From the NCBI RefSeq assembly GCF_001434695.1, contig NZ_AZDI01000002.1, forward strand, positions 248,001-312,000: 64,000 nt of DNA, read 5' to 3'. Numbering within the stretch: the stretch's first letter is position 1; every line of letters starts with the position of its first letter. Positions 1 through 10,416 of this stretch are shown here, piece by piece. The notes beneath the pieces are model-generated. The model was not told where the DNA came from. It ran no database searches and saw only the letters and a list, made by a program, of their open reading frames with translations. The DNA is from Dellaglioa algida DSM 15638. GTDB lineage: Bacteria; Bacillota; Bacilli; Lactobacillales; Lactobacillaceae. A program made the position numbers and the translations under genes.

Positions 1-1107
1 CAAATTTATCGTGATTTGAATCAAAAAACGGGCTTAATAGGGACGATGTACCGAAAAATAAATGATACGGTTTATCCTTCAAATAATACAACGCCTGACG
101 TTATTACATTACAACGGACTTTAGCACAAATGAAACAAGAAAAAGTTGACACCGTTGCAATGGAAGTTTCTTCACACGCATTAGTTTTAGGGCGTGTTTG
201 GGGGATTGATTTTGATATTGCAGTCTTCACGAACTTAACGCAAGACCATTTAGATTTTCATAAAACAATGGACAATTATGCGCATTCGAAAAGTATGTTA
301 TTTGCGCAACTTGGTAATCACTACACGGAGTCTGGTGACGCAAAGGTAGCTGTCTTGAATTTTGATGACCCGGTTGCCAGAACGTTTACGCAATTTACTT
401 CTGCTCAGGTATTATCATATGGTATTGAAAATGACGAAGCCATGATTCAAGCTAAAAATATTGAAATAAAAAGTCATGGAACTGAATTTGATTTAATTAT
501 TTTTGGGAAAACAACGCATATAACAATGCAACTCATTGGATTATTCAATGTATACAATATGTTGGCGGCATTTAGTGCTGCGTATGCTGCTGGACTAGAT
601 GAAAAGCAGATAATAAAATCACTTGAAAAAGTGACCGGAGTTAAAGGACGCTTCCAATTAGTGCCTTCTAAGACTGGTGTCAGCGTCATTGTTGACTATG
701 CACATACGCCAGATGGATTGCTTAACGTTTTAGAAACGATTCAAGACTTTGCTCAGAAAAATGTGTATTGTATTGTGGGTTGTGGAGGAGATCGTGATAA
801 AAGTAAACGACCTAAAATGGCTAAAATAGCTTCAAATTATAGTGATTATCCAGTATTTACGATGGATAATCCTAGAACTGAAGATCCTAATCAAATTATG
901 GCAGATATGCTAACTGGTATTCCAGAAAACAGAGCAACAGTTATAATGGATAGACATGATGCGATTGCTGAAACAATCGGTAAGGCACAGCCTGGTGATA
1001 TTGTTTTGATTGCAGGTAAAGGGCACGAAGATTATCAAATCCTTGGTCGAGAAAAAGTTCATTTTGATGATGTAGAAGAAGCAACAGTAGCGTTAAATAA
1101 AAAATAA
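1..1107 (+). CDS. murE: UDP-N-acetylmuramyl-tripeptide synthetase MurE, 5' truncated by the window
   Basis: Adds the third residue of the peptidoglycan stem peptide to UDP-MurNAc-L-Ala-D-Glu in the cytoplasm. The reading frame is open from base 1, so about 120 N-terminal residues, including the ATP-binding GTNGKT loop, lie outside the window. Visible Mur ligase motifs are MEVSSHAL, NLTQDHLDFH, VDYAHTPDGL and, near the C-terminus, DNPRTEDP and AGKGHEDYQ. The DNPR motif is the known signature of mDAP-adding MurE; lysine-adding enzymes lack the Arg. It is the first visible gene of the division and cell-wall cluster, 21 bp before mraY. The identity is secure; the mDAP specificity is inferred from the motif. 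Confidence 0.96.
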   Translation, partial: QIYRDLNQKTGLIGTMYRKINDTVYPSNNTTPDVITLQRTLAQMKQEKVDTVAMEVSSHALVLGRVWGIDFDIAVFTNLTQDHLDFHKTMDNYAHSKSMLFAQLGNHYTESGDAKVAVLNFDDPVARTFTQFTSAQVLSYGIENDEAMIQAKNIEIKSHGTEFDLIIFGKTTHITMQLIGLFNVYNMLAAFSAAYAAGLDEKQIIKSLEKVTGVKGRFQLVPSKTGVSVIVDYAHTPDGLLNVLETIQDFAQKNVYCIVGCGGDRDKSKRPKMAKIASNYSDYPVFTMDNPRTEDPNQIMADMLTGIPENRATVIMDRHDAIAETIGKAQPGDIVLIAGKGHEDYQILGREKVHFDDVEEATVALNKK

Positions 1108-1128
1108 GAATTAAGCGAGGATGAGACA

Positions 1129-2094
1129 ATGACTAAGCCGGAAATGATTATACCGTTGGTGAGCGGATTTGCACTAACATTTATGTTTATGCCACTATTT
1201 ATTGGTTATTTTAGAATGCGAAAACAAGGTCAAATGATTAGAGAAGAAGGACCAAAATGGCATGAAAAAAAATCAGGCACACCAACAATGGGCGGATTTG
1301 TCTTTAACATTGCAATTATTATCACAGCAATTTGGACGTCAATCTGGGCGAAAACTATGACGCCAGCAATGTTGATTCTAATTTTTATCCTGTTCTTATA
1401 TGCTGTACTAGGTTTTTGGGATGATAGTATCAAATTATTTAAACGACAAAATGAAGGCCTGAAGGCTTGGCAAAAATTGTTAGGACAGATAGTAGGGGGA
1501 TTAATCCTTACCGGAGTCTATATGCATGAACAATTACCACTTTCCATTAATATTTTAGGGTTCGGTGAAGTCTCAATAGGCATCCTTTATGCGGTCTTTA
1601 TTATTATTTGGCTCGTTGGGTTCTCTAACGCGGTTAATTTAACTGATGGAATTGATGGTTTAGTTGCTGGACAAGCTATTATTGCTTTTGGCGCATATGC
1701 CGTCGTTGCACACGTACAACACCAAGACGACATACTTATTTTCTGTTTATCAGTCATAGGTGCTCTTATCGCGTTTATCTGGTTTAATCATAAACCCGCT
1801 AAAGTTTTTATGGGGGATATGGGTTCTTTAGCCTTGGGCGGTGCATTAGCAACCGTCTCAATCTTATTGCACCAAGAGTTATCACTTATTTTTATTGGTA
1901 TCATATTCGTTTGCGAAACGGCAAGTGTTATTTTGCAAGTCGCTTCGTTTAAATTGACGGGTAAACGTATCTTTAAAATGAGCCCAATTCATCATCATTT
2001 TGAAATGAGCGGTTGGAATGAATGGAAAATTGATATTGTCTTTTGGACAATTGGATTAATTTTTGCAATATTGACATTGTTAGTTATTTTATAA
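1129..2094 (+). CDS. mraY: Phospho-MurNAc-pentapeptide transferase MraY
   Basis: Transfers phospho-MurNAc-pentapeptide from UDP to undecaprenyl phosphate to make lipid I at the inner membrane face. The 321-aa length and roughly ten hydrophobic segments fit the family. Motifs seen are [18 protein letters not shown] near residues 38-56, FWDDSIKL with the Asp pair, NLTDGIDGL and the histidine cluster PIHHHFE. The ATG follows a GAGGATGAG ribosome binding site. It lies between murE and murD, so substrate supply and lipid linkage are encoded side by side and probably on one transcript. Confidence 0.98.
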   Translation: MTKPEMIIPLVSGFALTFMFMPLFIGYFRMRKQGQMIREEGPKWHEKKSGTPTMGGFVFNIAIIITAIWTSIWAKTMTPAMLILIFILFLYAVLGFWDDSIKLFKRQNEGLKAWQKLLGQIVGGLILTGVYMHEQLPLSINILGFGEVSIGILYAVFIIIWLVGFSNAVNLTDGIDGLVAGQAIIAFGAYAVVAHVQHQDDILIFCLSVIGALIAFIWFNHKPAKVFMGDMGSLALGGALATVSILLHQELSLIFIGIIFVCETASVILQVASFKLTGKRIFKMSPIHHHFEMSGWNEWKIDIVFWTIGLIFAILTLLVIL

Positions 2095-2111
2095 AGGGAG
2101 ATCTTATTGGA

Positions 2112-3488
2112 ATGAAGAATATTACGAATTATCAAAATAAAAAGGTTCTAGTAGTTGGCTTAGCGAAGAGTGGCATGAACGCGGCTAAGCTTTTAAAAGA
2201 GTTAGGCGCATCTGTAACAGTAAATGACCGAAAAAACATTGATGATAATCTAGACGCCAAAGAATTATTGGACGAAGGTATTCAAGTGATTACGGGCGGG
2301 CACCCACTCTCTTTACTAGATGAAGGTTTTGAGTTAATCGTAAAAAATCCTGGAATTCCATATACGAATCCAATTATCGCAAAGGCAATGGAAAAAGGTC
2401 TACCAATTATTACAGAACCAGAATTGGCTTATGAAATATCTGAGGCACCAATGATTGGTGTTACAGGAACTAACGGTAAAACAACGACGACCACTTTAAT
2501 TTCATTAATGTTAAATCAAGAAAGAAAACAAGGCCAGGCATTTGTGGCTGGTAATATTGGTGTTTCATCTGTTGCCGTTGCTAAAAAAGCAACCCAAAAT
2601 GATGTCATTGTAACCGAATTATCAAGTTTCCAACTATGTGGTATTGATAAGTTAAAACCCGAAATTGCTGTAATTACTAATATTTATGAAGCGCATACGG
2701 ATTACCATCAAACACGAGAAAACTACGTAAAAGCAAAAATGCGGATAACAGAAAATCAGGATTCAAATGATTTTTTTGTTATTAATTGGGATTTAGAAGA
2801 GCTTCGTGAGTTAGCCAAAACTAGTCATGCAAAGGTAATTCCTTTTTCTAGATTGGCTAAAATACAAACGGGTGCTTACGTCAAGGATGGTAATATTTGT
2901 TATCAAGATGAAGTTATAATGAAGACAGATGACGTTAATATTCCTGGCGAACATAATATTGAAAATATACTTGCAGCTATTGTAGTTGTTAAAATTAAGG
3001 GCGTAAAAAACTCAGCTATCAAAGATGTATTAACGACGTTTACCGGGGTACGACATCGTACACAATTCGTCAGTACATGGCATCATCGTAAATTCTATAA
3101 TGATTCAAAAGCAACTAATATTGAAGCAACTGAGATGGCCGTTAAAGGCTTTTCGCAGCCAATTATTTTATTGGCGGGCGGATTAGATCGAGGGTTTACG
3201 TTTGAAAAATTAGTGCCTGTACTTAAACAACATGTTAAAGCAATGATTGTTTTTGGAGAAACGGCCGATTTAATGAAAGACGCTGGAGAAGCAGCGGGGA
3301 TTACAGAAATTAAGCGGGTTACAGATGTTGTCGCTGCAGTTCCGGAAGCCTATAAGTTAAGCACGGATAATGATATTATTTTATTATCTCCGGCAGCGGC
3401 AAGTTGGGATCAGTACCCTTCATTTGAAGTCCGTGGGGATCAATATATTGATGCAGTGGAAAAACTAATGCAAGTAGAGGATAACTAA
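2112..3488 (+). CDS. murD: UDP-N-acetylmuramoylalanine--D-glutamate ligase MurD
   Basis: Adds D-glutamate to UDP-MurNAc-L-Ala. The start was set at ATG 2112, giving 458 aa that begin [21 protein letters not shown]; an upstream in-frame start at 2043 would overlap mraY by 52 bp and add residues unlike MurD. GGGAG lies 11 bp before the ATG. The N-terminal Rossmann domain holds GLAKSG, the central domain the P-loop [13 protein letters not shown] near residue 116, and the C-terminal domain LAGGLDRG and [19 protein letters not shown]. murG starts 2 bp after its stop, pointing to translational coupling. Confidence 0.97.
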   Translation: MKNITNYQNKKVLVVGLAKSGMNAAKLLKELGASVTVNDRKNIDDNLDAKELLDEGIQVITGGHPLSLLDEGFELIVKNPGIPYTNPIIAKAMEKGLPIITEPELAYEISEAPMIGVTGTNGKTTTTTLISLMLNQERKQGQAFVAGNIGVSSVAVAKKATQNDVIVTELSSFQLCGIDKLKPEIAVITNIYEAHTDYHQTRENYVKAKMRITENQDSNDFFVINWDLEELRELAKTSHAKVIPFSRLAKIQTGAYVKDGNICYQDEVIMKTDDVNIPGEHNIENILAAIVVVKIKGVKNSAIKDVLTTFTGVRHRTQFVSTWHHRKFYNDSKATNIEATEMAVKGFSQPIILLAGGLDRGFTFEKLVPVLKQHVKAMIVFGETADLMKDAGEAAGITEIKRVTDVVAAVPEAYKLSTDNDIILLSPAAASWDQYPSFEVRGDQYIDAVEKLMQVEDN

Positions 3489-3490
3489 AT

Positions 3491-4591
3491 ATGAAAATTA
3501 TAGTTTCTGGTGGTGGGACTGGTGGGCATATTTATCCCGCCTTAGCCCTTATTGAAGCATTAAAAATAAAAGACCCAACAACAGAATTTTTGTACGTTGG
3601 AACTGAAAAAGGACTTGAGAGTCGGATTGTACCTGATAATCACATCCCGTTTAAAACAATTAAAATTCAGGGATTTAAACGATCGTTGTCGATGGAAAAT
3701 GTTAAAACAATTCAATTATTTTTAAAAAGTGTTAAAGATGCTAAAAAAATGATTAAAGCGTTTAAACCGGATATTGTTATTGGGACCGGGGGATATGTGT
3801 CTGGTGCAGTCGTATACGCCGCTGCGCGGTTACATATACCGACAATTGTTCATGAACAAAATAGCGTTGCGGGTATTACAAATAAATTTTTGAGTCATTT
3901 TGTTGATAAAGTGGCGATATCATTTGAATCCGTTGCGGACCAATTTCCAAAGAAAAAAGTTGTCTTTACGGGGAACCCAAGGGCACAACAAGTTGTAAAT
4001 GAAACAAAAATAGACGCGTTATCGGAATATAATTTGTCAGATGACATCCCAACAATGCTCGTTTTTGGTGGCTCAAGGGGCGCTGAAAAAATTAATCAGG
4101 CAATGGTTACTGCAATTCCAGAATTGAATAAAAAACCATATCAAATATTATTTGTTACTGGTAATGTTCATTACGATAAAATTATGGCTAATCTAGATGG
4201 TGTTCAATTGAATGAAAATATTATTGTTAAACCATATCTGAACAATATGCCTAATTTATTAAGTAATATTTCTGTTATTCTGGGTCGTGCCGGTGCGACA
4301 AGTATCGCAGAAATTACGGCGCTTGGATTACCCTCTATCTTAGTGCCTAGCCCATACGTCACAAATAATCATCAAACGAAGAATGCAATGAGTTTAGTGA
4401 GTAACAATGCGGCAAAATTAATTACTGAGGACGCATTAACTGGTGAAAAACTGGTTGAAGTTGTTGATGAAATAATGCTTAACGATGACGTTAGAAAGCA
4501 GATGGCAGAGAACTCACGTAAGATGGGTGTGCCTGATGCTGCTGATAGATTAATTGTCGTTATGGAAGATTTAATTAAAGAAAAAAAATAA
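3491..4591 (+). CDS. murG: Undecaprenyldiphospho-muramoylpentapeptide GlcNAc transferase MurG
   Basis: Adds GlcNAc to lipid I to give lipid II on the cytoplasmic membrane face. This is a 366-aa GT-B glycosyltransferase. The N-terminal glycine loop [14 protein letters not shown] is at residues 7-20, GTGGYVSG and HEQNSVAG follow, and the C-terminal donor site is [20 protein letters not shown] with a later NHQ motif. It directly follows murD and precedes divIB by 19 bp. Nothing unusual is seen. Confidence 0.98.
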   Translation: MKIIVSGGGTGGHIYPALALIEALKIKDPTTEFLYVGTEKGLESRIVPDNHIPFKTIKIQGFKRSLSMENVKTIQLFLKSVKDAKKMIKAFKPDIVIGTGGYVSGAVVYAAARLHIPTIVHEQNSVAGITNKFLSHFVDKVAISFESVADQFPKKKVVFTGNPRAQQVVNETKIDALSEYNLSDDIPTMLVFGGSRGAEKINQAMVTAIPELNKKPYQILFVTGNVHYDKIMANLDGVQLNENIIVKPYLNNMPNLLSNISVILGRAGATSIAEITALGLPSILVPSPYVTNNHQTKNAMSLVSNNAAKLITEDALTGEKLVEVVDEIMLNDDVRKQMAENSRKMGVPDAADRLIVVMEDLIKEKK

Positions 4592-4610
4592 GCCAGGGAG
4601 GCCAAATAAG

Positions 4611-5459
4611 ATGTCAAAAAATAAGTTCTTTAAAAAGAAAAAAACCGAATTGACACCTTGGGAGGCCTTACAAGGTAAAAAAGAAAAGAAAAGTAAACGA
4701 TTTGATTTTTTTGGTAATCCCAAAATGATTAGTGATCGATTACCAAAATTAAAGAAGTATCAACATCATGTTCTTCGACAAAAATTGATTATTATTGTTG
4801 GCTCATTCTTGGTGATTGGGCTGGTTGCGTTATATTTTGTCTCACCGTTGAGTAAAGTTCAAACTATCAATGTTTCAGGTGAAAAGACAGTATCAAAGCA
4901 ACAGGTTGAAAATGCAAGTAACTTGCATACCAATGATCCTTTATCGAGTGCACTTTTTAACAAAAAAAAGACTTTACGTGAGATAAAAAAAGAACTACCT
5001 CAAGTTAAATCTTTAACCATTAGTCATGATAAATGGAACGACGTTAAATTATCTATTGTTGAATACGATCTTGCCGGATATGTTTATAAAAACAAAGCAT
5101 ATTATCAATTATTCTTGAACGGTGCGGTGGGGGCAAGTACATTTAAACAACCAGTTGGTAATTATCCAACCTATTCAAAATTTGACCAACCTACTATATT
5201 ACAGAGTATGGTTGCACAATATCGAAAAATTCCATTAAAAATTAGGAATGGTATCTCAGAAATTGATTATCAACCTTCAAAGGTAAATAATCAGAGAATT
5301 TATATTTATATGAATGATAGAAATAAAGTCATTGCGAATATTGATGATTTTGCAGACAAAATGGCCTTTTATCCAAGTATTTCATCAAAAATGAAGGAAA
5401 AAGGTGTCGTTGATTTAGAGGTTGGAGCATATTCTTATCCATATAATAAGAAAAGTTAA
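4611..5459 (+). CDS. divIB: Cell division protein DivIB/FtsQ
   Basis: Bitopic divisome protein that stabilises FtsL-DivIC and links peptidoglycan synthesis to FtsZ. The 282-aa product has a strongly basic cytoplasmic tail of about 55 residues, one transmembrane helix around residues 58-77 (LIIIVGSFLVIGLVALYFV), then a POTRA region beginning VQTINVSGEKTVSKQQV and a beta domain. It follows murG in the usual order. A GGGAGG ribosome binding site precedes the ATG. It ends the first part of the cluster: the next 120 bp contain a promoter for ftsA. Confidence 0.93.
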   Translation: MSKNKFFKKKKTELTPWEALQGKKEKKSKRFDFFGNPKMISDRLPKLKKYQHHVLRQKLIIIVGSFLVIGLVALYFVSPLSKVQTINVSGEKTVSKQQVENASNLHTNDPLSSALFNKKKTLREIKKELPQVKSLTISHDKWNDVKLSIVEYDLAGYVYKNKAYYQLFLNGAVGASTFKQPVGNYPTYSKFDQPTILQSMVAQYRKIPLKIRNGISEIDYQPSKVNNQRIYIYMNDRNKVIANIDDFADKMAFYPSISSKMKEKGVVDLEVGAYSYPYNKKS

Positions 5460-5508
5460 CAAAATTGATATACGCTATGGGATATCCTTTCTAAATAGGG
5501 TCTCACTG

Positions 5509-5517
5509 TGGTAAAAT
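5509..5517 (+). promoter_or_regulatory. Extended -10 promoter for ftsA-ftsZ
   Basis: TGGTAAAAT matches the extended -10 form TGnTATAAT in the 120-bp gap between divIB and ftsA. No good -35 is seen 17 bp upstream (TTCTAA), which is usual for extended -10 promoters. It would give ftsA, ftsZ and the genes behind them a separate start. No terminator is visible after divIB, so read-through is likely too. Confidence 0.5.
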
Positions 5518-5579
5518 GTGTGTATTATATCTTATAAAAAATAATATTAAAAGCATGCTGTAAGGAGGTTCTTTTTCAG

Positions 5580-6896
5580 ATGGGTAATGCAGGTATATAT
5601 GTTGGGTTGGATATTGGAACGACGTCAATTAAAGTTATCGTTTCTGAATACGTTAATGGCCAATTGAACGTTATTGGTATTGGTAATGAGCGTTCAGTGG
5701 GCTTAAACAGGGGAATTGTAGTTGATATTGACAAGGCAGTCGTTTCGGTGCAAAAAGCGATTAAACAGGCTGAAGAAAAAGCAAATATTCAGATAAATGA
5801 AGTACATGTGGGTATTCCCGCTAATTTACTACAGATTATCCCTTGTAATGGCATGATTGCCGTTTCGGATGAATCAAAAGAAATTACAAATGAAGATGTT
5901 GTTAACGTTGCAAGTGCGGCGTTAGTTCAAAACTTACCGCCAGAACGAGATATCATAGATATCATCGCTGATGAGTTTGTCGTCGATGGATTTGATGGTA
6001 TTAAAGATCCAAGAGGTATGATTGGTGTGCGGTTAGAAATGCATGGTTCAGTTTATACGGGGCCTAAGACAATCATTCACAATTTAAAAAAATGTGTTGA
6101 AAACGCTGGACTAACTATCAGGGAAACCATTGTGAACCCATTGGCACTTGCGTCAGTTGCAATGTCTGATGGTGAAAGAGATTTTGGAACTGTACTTATT
6201 GATCTTGGAGGTGGACAAACAACTGCTTCCGTAATACATGATCACAAATTGAAATTTACATATGTGGACCAAGAAGGTGGCGATTTTGTCACTAAGGATA
6301 TTTCTGTGGTCCTTAATACATCTGTTGAAAATGCCGAAAAATTAAAACGTAATTATGGATTTGCAAATTCTGACTTAGCTTCGGAGGATGATATTTTCCC
6401 CGTTGATGTTGTTGGGCAGAGTGAGCCACTTAATATTTCTGAAAAATACTTATCTGAGATTATTGAAGCAAGAATTTCTCAAATTTTAGATAAGATCAAG
6501 AATGCATTGGATGCTACAAAAGCACTAGACTTACCGGGTGGCGTTATACTAACCGGAGGACTTGCCGCATTACCTGGTATTTCAGAACTTGCATCTGAAA
6601 TTTTGCAAGTTCAAGTTAAAACTTATGTTCCCGATCAGATGGGATTACGTTACCCATCTTTTGCTCAAGCTTTAGGCTTAATTAATTATGCGGTGAGACA
6701 AGATGAAGTCACATTACTAGTGAAAAGTGCAATGGGACTAGATGGTGATCAATTAAGTTATAGTGTTGTTGAAATGGATAACGATAAACCTAAGAAGCAG
6801 GCCGTAAAAGGTCAGGCTAAAAAAACTAAAAAACCAAAAACATCTAAAGATCCATTAAAATCAGTAAAAAACTTTTTTAATGAATTTTTCGACTAA
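5580..6896 (+). CDS. ftsA: Cell division protein FtsA
   Basis: Actin-fold ATPase that tethers FtsZ filaments to the membrane and recruits late divisome proteins. The 438-aa product opens YVGLDIGTTSIKV (phosphate-1 motif); LIDLGGGQTTASV near residue 207 is phosphate-2 and GVILTGGLAALPG the adenosine motif. The C-terminus has a lysine-rich linker and ends DPLKSVKNFFNEFFD, an amphipathic membrane-targeting helix. AAGGAGG lies 12 bp before the ATG. ftsZ follows after 17 bp and is certainly co-transcribed. Confidence 0.97.
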   Translation: MGNAGIYVGLDIGTTSIKVIVSEYVNGQLNVIGIGNERSVGLNRGIVVDIDKAVVSVQKAIKQAEEKANIQINEVHVGIPANLLQIIPCNGMIAVSDESKEITNEDVVNVASAALVQNLPPERDIIDIIADEFVVDGFDGIKDPRGMIGVRLEMHGSVYTGPKTIIHNLKKCVENAGLTIRETIVNPLALASVAMSDGERDFGTVLIDLGGGQTTASVIHDHKLKFTYVDQEGGDFVTKDISVVLNTSVENAEKLKRNYGFANSDLASEDDIFPVDVVGQSEPLNISEKYLSEIIEARISQILDKIKNALDATKALDLPGGVILTGGLAALPGISELASEILQVQVKTYVPDQMGLRYPSFAQALGLINYAVRQDEVTLLVKSAMGLDGDQLSYSVVEMDNDKPKKQAVKGQAKKTKKPKTSKDPLKSVKNFFNEFFD

Positions 6897-6913
6897 ACAG
6901 GAGGAAGTAAGTA

Positions 6914-8146
6914 ATGGAATTTTCTTTGGACTCAAGTGAAGATAAAGGCGCAGTAATTAAAGTAATTGGTGTCGGTGGCGCTGGTGGTAATGCTGTTAAC
7001 CGCATGATTGACGAAAATGTTTCTGGTGTTGAATTTATTGCATTGAATACGGATGTTCAAGCACTGGAAAGCTCAAAAGCAGAAATTAAAATTCAATTAG
7101 GACCTAAATTAACTCGTGGTTTAGGTGCTGGTGCAACACCAGATATTGGAAGCAAAGCTGCGCAAGAAAGCGAAGAAGCAATTATTGAAGCTATTGATGG
7201 CGCAGATATGATTTTTGTTACTGCAGGAATGGGTGGAGGTACTGGTACTGGTGCTGCTCCTGTTGTCGCTAAGATAGCTAAAGATCAAGGTATCTTAACA
7301 GTCGGAATAGTAACTCGTCCATTTACCTTTGAAGGACCAAAACGTAGTCGCTTTGCTGCTGAAGGAATTGCTAATCTTAGAGATCAAGTCGATACATTAG
7401 TCGTTATTGCTAATAATCGTTTACTTGAAATTATTGATAAGAAAACACCAATGCTTGAAGCATTCCAAGAAACGGATAATGTTTTACGTCAAGGTGTTCA
7501 AGGTATTTCTGAATTAATTACCTCACCCGGTCTAATTAACCTAGATTTTGCTGATGTTAAAACAGTGATGGCAGATCAAGGTACTGCTTTAATGGGTATC
7601 GGTTCAGCTACAGGTGAGAATAGAACTGCTGAAGCAACAAAGAAAGCTATTTCTTCACCATTACTAGAAGTTTCAATTGACGGTGCAAAACAAGTTCTGT
7701 TAAACATTACTGGTGGCGCTGATATGAGTCTTTTTGAAGCGCAAGAAGCTTCTGAAATTATTTCACAAGCTGCATCTGATGAAATTAACATTATCTTTGG
7801 GACGTCAATTAATGAAGACTTAGGCGATGAAATTGTCGTAACTGTTATTGCAACTGGTATTGACGATGTTAAAGAAGAAAAAAAATCAACAGCTCGTACA
7901 AGAACGTTGCCAAGAAATGAAGCACCTAAAGTAACACCAACTGAAAAACAAGAAGACCGTTTTGACGATTGGGATATCATGCACCCAACAAGTCAACCTG
8001 AAGAAAAAAAATCAACGGAATTTGATAATGTGGAAAAACCAAGTTTTGACGTATTTAAAAATGACGTTAATAAAGATGAAGAATCAACAAATAACGATGA
8101 TGGATTAAGCACACCACCGTTCTTTAGAAGAAGACGTAAAGATTAA
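6914..8146 (+). CDS. ftsZ: Cell division GTPase FtsZ
   Basis: Tubulin homologue that forms the Z ring at midcell. The 410-aa product has [15 protein letters not shown] near residue 18, the tubulin signature [11 protein letters not shown] near residue 107, and the T7 synergy-loop region [12 protein letters not shown] long acidic variable linker follows residue 320, and the protein ends [11 protein letters not shown], the C-terminal peptide that binds FtsA and SepF plus a basic tail. GGAGG lies before the ATG. The following genes sepF, ylmG, ylmH and divIVA are its usual partners. Confidence 0.99.
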   Translation: MEFSLDSSEDKGAVIKVIGVGGAGGNAVNRMIDENVSGVEFIALNTDVQALESSKAEIKIQLGPKLTRGLGAGATPDIGSKAAQESEEAIIEAIDGADMIFVTAGMGGGTGTGAAPVVAKIAKDQGILTVGIVTRPFTFEGPKRSRFAAEGIANLRDQVDTLVVIANNRLLEIIDKKTPMLEAFQETDNVLRQGVQGISELITSPGLINLDFADVKTVMADQGTALMGIGSATGENRTAEATKKAISSPLLEVSIDGAKQVLLNITGGADMSLFEAQEASEIISQAASDEINIIFGTSINEDLGDEIVVTVIATGIDDVKEEKKSTARTRTLPRNEAPKVTPTEKQEDRFDDWDIMHPTSQPEEKKSTEFDNVEKPSFDVFKNDVNKDEESTNNDDGLSTPPFFRRRRKD

Positions 8147-8176
8147 CTAAATTGAATCAGTGGGGAGATTACTATT

Positions 8177-8590
8177 ATGGCTTTTGAAAAAATTGGTCGT
8201 TTTTTTGGCTTAGCCGAGGATGACGATTTTGAAAATGATGGCTATCAAGCCGAAGGGGCTATGCAAAACGCGTCGTTGAATCAAAGTAATAAAGTTGTTT
8301 CAATTAACGGAAAGTATAGTCAGCCACAAAAAATTAATTTATTCGAACCTAGAATTTATTCTGACGTTAAAGATATTGCGACACATCTACTACAAAATCA
8401 GGCGATTGTCGTGAATTTTCAAAAGATGGATGAAGTTCAATCTAAAAGAATCGTTGATTTTTTGTCAGGAACGGTCTTTGCTATTAATGGAACCATTCAA
8501 AGAATTGGAGATAATATTTTCCTCTGTACACCAAATTCATTTACGGTTGAAGGTAATATGGCGGATAATATTTTTGAAAAATTCGAATAA
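8177..8590 (+). CDS. sepF: Cell division protein SepF
   Basis: Membrane-bound partner that bundles FtsZ filaments and acts as an alternative anchor to FtsA. At 137 aa it begins with the amphipathic helix MAFEKIGRFFGL, has a disordered linker, then a globular domain starting near residue 53 (INLFEPRIYSDVKDIA) and continuing with VVNFQKMDEVQSKRIVDFLSG. It is 30 bp downstream of ftsZ, the conserved location in Firmicutes. Length and order fit the family. Confidence 0.95.
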   Translation: MAFEKIGRFFGLAEDDDFENDGYQAEGAMQNASLNQSNKVVSINGKYSQPQKINLFEPRIYSDVKDIATHLLQNQAIVVNFQKMDEVQSKRIVDFLSGTVFAINGTIQRIGDNIFLCTPNSFTVEGNMADNIFEKFE

Positions 8591-8611
8591 CAGAAAAATC
8601 GAGGTGTATAC

Positions 8612-8905
8612 ATGATTGAATTTATTCAATTACTAGCCAGAGTTATTAGCTGGGCTTTTGATGCTTATCAGCTGGCAATCATTATTTACGTATTAATGTC
8701 ATGGTTCCCGGGTGCGTATAATACACCGGTCGGTCATTTTTTAAGTAGGATTTGTCAGCCGTATCTTGCATTTTTTGATCGTTTTATTCCGGCAATTGGA
8801 GGCATTAGTTTTTCACCGATTGTTGCAATAATCGCGTTAAGTTTCATTCAAAACGGAATTATGGGTATTTTAACGACCTTAATTCGTCTTTCTATTGGAG
8901 GATAA
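8612..8905 (+). CDS. ylmG: YggT family membrane protein (YlmG)
   Basis: Small integral membrane protein of 97 aa with two hydrophobic segments, one around residues 15-32 and another near the C-terminus (FSPIVAIIALSFIQ). The conserved YggT pattern SWFPG near residue 31 and the loop with LSRICQPYLAFFDRFIP are present. The ATG follows GAGGTG. The biochemical role is not settled; the family is linked to division and membrane organisation by its position after sepF. The next gene starts 4 bp after its stop. Confidence 0.9.
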   Translation: MIEFIQLLARVISWAFDAYQLAIIIYVLMSWFPGAYNTPVGHFLSRICQPYLAFFDRFIPAIGGISFSPIVAIIALSFIQNGIMGILTTLIRLSIGG

Positions 8906-8909
8906 TAAT

Positions 8910-9692
8910 ATGAATGATGCAATATATCAACATTTCAGACCTGATGAAAAAGAAATTATTGATACGCTATCAGATTATATTGAACAAGCTAAGTCGGAAT
9001 ACAGGGCCGTTTTAACTCATTTTTTGAATCCTAGGGAAGCTCACATTGCAACTTACCTGTTGGGTCAAAGTGATGAGATTAGCATGAAATTATTTGGTGG
9101 TACAAAAGATGCTGAGCGAAGAAGATTACTTTTTTATCCGGCTTATTTTGAAGTTCAGGATAGCGATTTCGATTTACAGCTAATTGAAATTAAATACCCC
9201 GTTAAATTTGCCACGTTAAAGCATGGGCAAATTTTAGGAACGCTAGCTAACGCAGGATTAGATAGAGAAGTTCTGGGAGATATTGTAACAGATGGCCAGC
9301 AATGGCAAGTTGTTGTTGAAAAAAAGATGGCTGATTACTTAATTAATCAAATTGATCGTATTGGTAAAATTAAGGTTTCTCTTGAAGAAGTTTCTTTTTC
9401 TCAGATAGTTTCTGTAACGGATGAATGGCAGTCCCAATCTGAGTTAGTTGCTTCATTACGAATTGATTCAGTTATTTCGGCCGTATATAATATGTCTCGT
9501 CAAAATGCTAAAAATCTAGTTAATTCTGAAAAAGTTAGTTTAAATTGGCAAGTAATTAGTAAACCTGATTACGAGTTGGCAGAGTTTGACGTGCTTTCTA
9601 TTCGAGGCTTTGGTCGGATTAAATTAGATTTAGTGGCAGGTATGACAAGAAAAGATAAATATAAATTAGAGTTGTCTGTTTTAAAAAAATAA
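8910..9692 (+). CDS. ylmH: YlmH family RNA-binding protein with S4 domain
   Basis: Cluster protein of 260 aa with a C-terminal S4 RNA-binding domain at about residues 180-255: SRQNAKNLVNSEKVSLNW and DVLSIRGFGRIKL. YlmH proteins have been linked to rescue of stalled ribosomes; that is family knowledge, not visible here. The start is ATG 8910 because GGAGGA lies 7 bp upstream; an in-frame TTG at 8895 would include that ribosome binding site in the coding part. It sits between ylmG and divIVA as usual. Confidence 0.93.
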   Translation: MNDAIYQHFRPDEKEIIDTLSDYIEQAKSEYRAVLTHFLNPREAHIATYLLGQSDEISMKLFGGTKDAERRRLLFYPAYFEVQDSDFDLQLIEIKYPVKFATLKHGQILGTLANAGLDREVLGDIVTDGQQWQVVVEKKMADYLINQIDRIGKIKVSLEEVSFSQIVSVTDEWQSQSELVASLRIDSVISAVYNMSRQNAKNLVNSEKVSLNWQVISKPDYELAEFDVLSIRGFGRIKLDLVAGMTRKDKYKLELSVLKK

Positions 9693-9711
9693 ATTTTGAA
9701 GGACGTGCAAA

Positions 9712-10413
9712 ATGACTTTAAGTCCATTGGATATTCATAATAAAGAGTTTAACGTAAAATTGAGAGGTTATGACCAAGATCAAGTTAATGATTTTCTTGA
9801 TAAAATTATTAAAGATTACGAATTAACTTTAAAAGAGAATGAAAATTTAACTGATGAAGTTAAAACGAGTAATGAAAAATTGGAATACTTTAACGATTTA
9901 AAAGATTCGTTAAACCAATCAATCATTGTAGCCCAAGAAGCTGCTGATCGTGTTAAAGTTAATGCTAAACGTGAATCTGAAATTATTAATAAGGAATCAC
10001 AAAAGCAGGGTCATGATATTATTGATGAGGCTAACGAAAAGGCTAAACATATTATTGATATGGCATCAGAAAAAGCTAAAAAGTTAGCTGTCGAAACTGA
10101 CGACTTGAAGAAACAAGCACGTATCTTCCGTCAACGTCTTAAAGTTATGATGGAATCACAATTAGAAGTTGTTAAAAGTTCTGATTGGGATGAAATTTTA
10201 AAACAAGGTGAAACTAGCACATATTCTGAAATTCAAGACGTTTTAAAACGTGAAGAAGATAAGGAAAAACGTGAAGCTAAAGAGATGAAGGAAGCAGTTA
10301 ATAATAATGATGATGGCATCGTCGTTACTGAAATTATTGCTGAATCAGATTCAAATGAAGTTTCTGAACAAAATGATCAAGATACAATGGTTATTTTTCC
10401 AGACAATAAATAA
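9712..10413 (+). CDS. divIVA: Division-site/polarity protein DivIVA
   Basis: Coiled-coil scaffold that binds negatively curved membrane at septa and poles. The 233-aa product starts with the conserved lipid-binding domain (LSPLDIHNKEFNVKLRGYD, then QDQVNDFLDKIIKDYE). A long heptad-rich coiled coil covers about residues 30-165 and an acidic tail ends the protein. It is the last gene of the division cluster; the T-box leader of ileS follows directly, the standard arrangement in Lactobacillales. No separate terminator is visible before the T-box. Confidence 0.96.
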   Translation: MTLSPLDIHNKEFNVKLRGYDQDQVNDFLDKIIKDYELTLKENENLTDEVKTSNEKLEYFNDLKDSLNQSIIVAQEAADRVKVNAKRESEIINKESQKQGHDIIDEANEKAKHIIDMASEKAKKLAVETDDLKKQARIFRQRLKVMMESQLEVVKSSDWDEILKQGETSTYSEIQDVLKREEDKEKREAKEMKEAVNNNDDGIVVTEIIAESDSNEVSEQNDQDTMVIFPDNK

Positions 10414-10416
10414 AAG

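Noticed and set aside
2043-2111. Upstream in-frame start for murD inside mraY
   Set aside because: The added residues do not look like MurD, and a ribosome binding site supports ATG 2112.
7576-7980. 134-codon open frame on the minus strand inside ftsZ
   Set aside because: Antisense to the conserved FtsZ coding region, no start signal, biased residues; a shadow frame.
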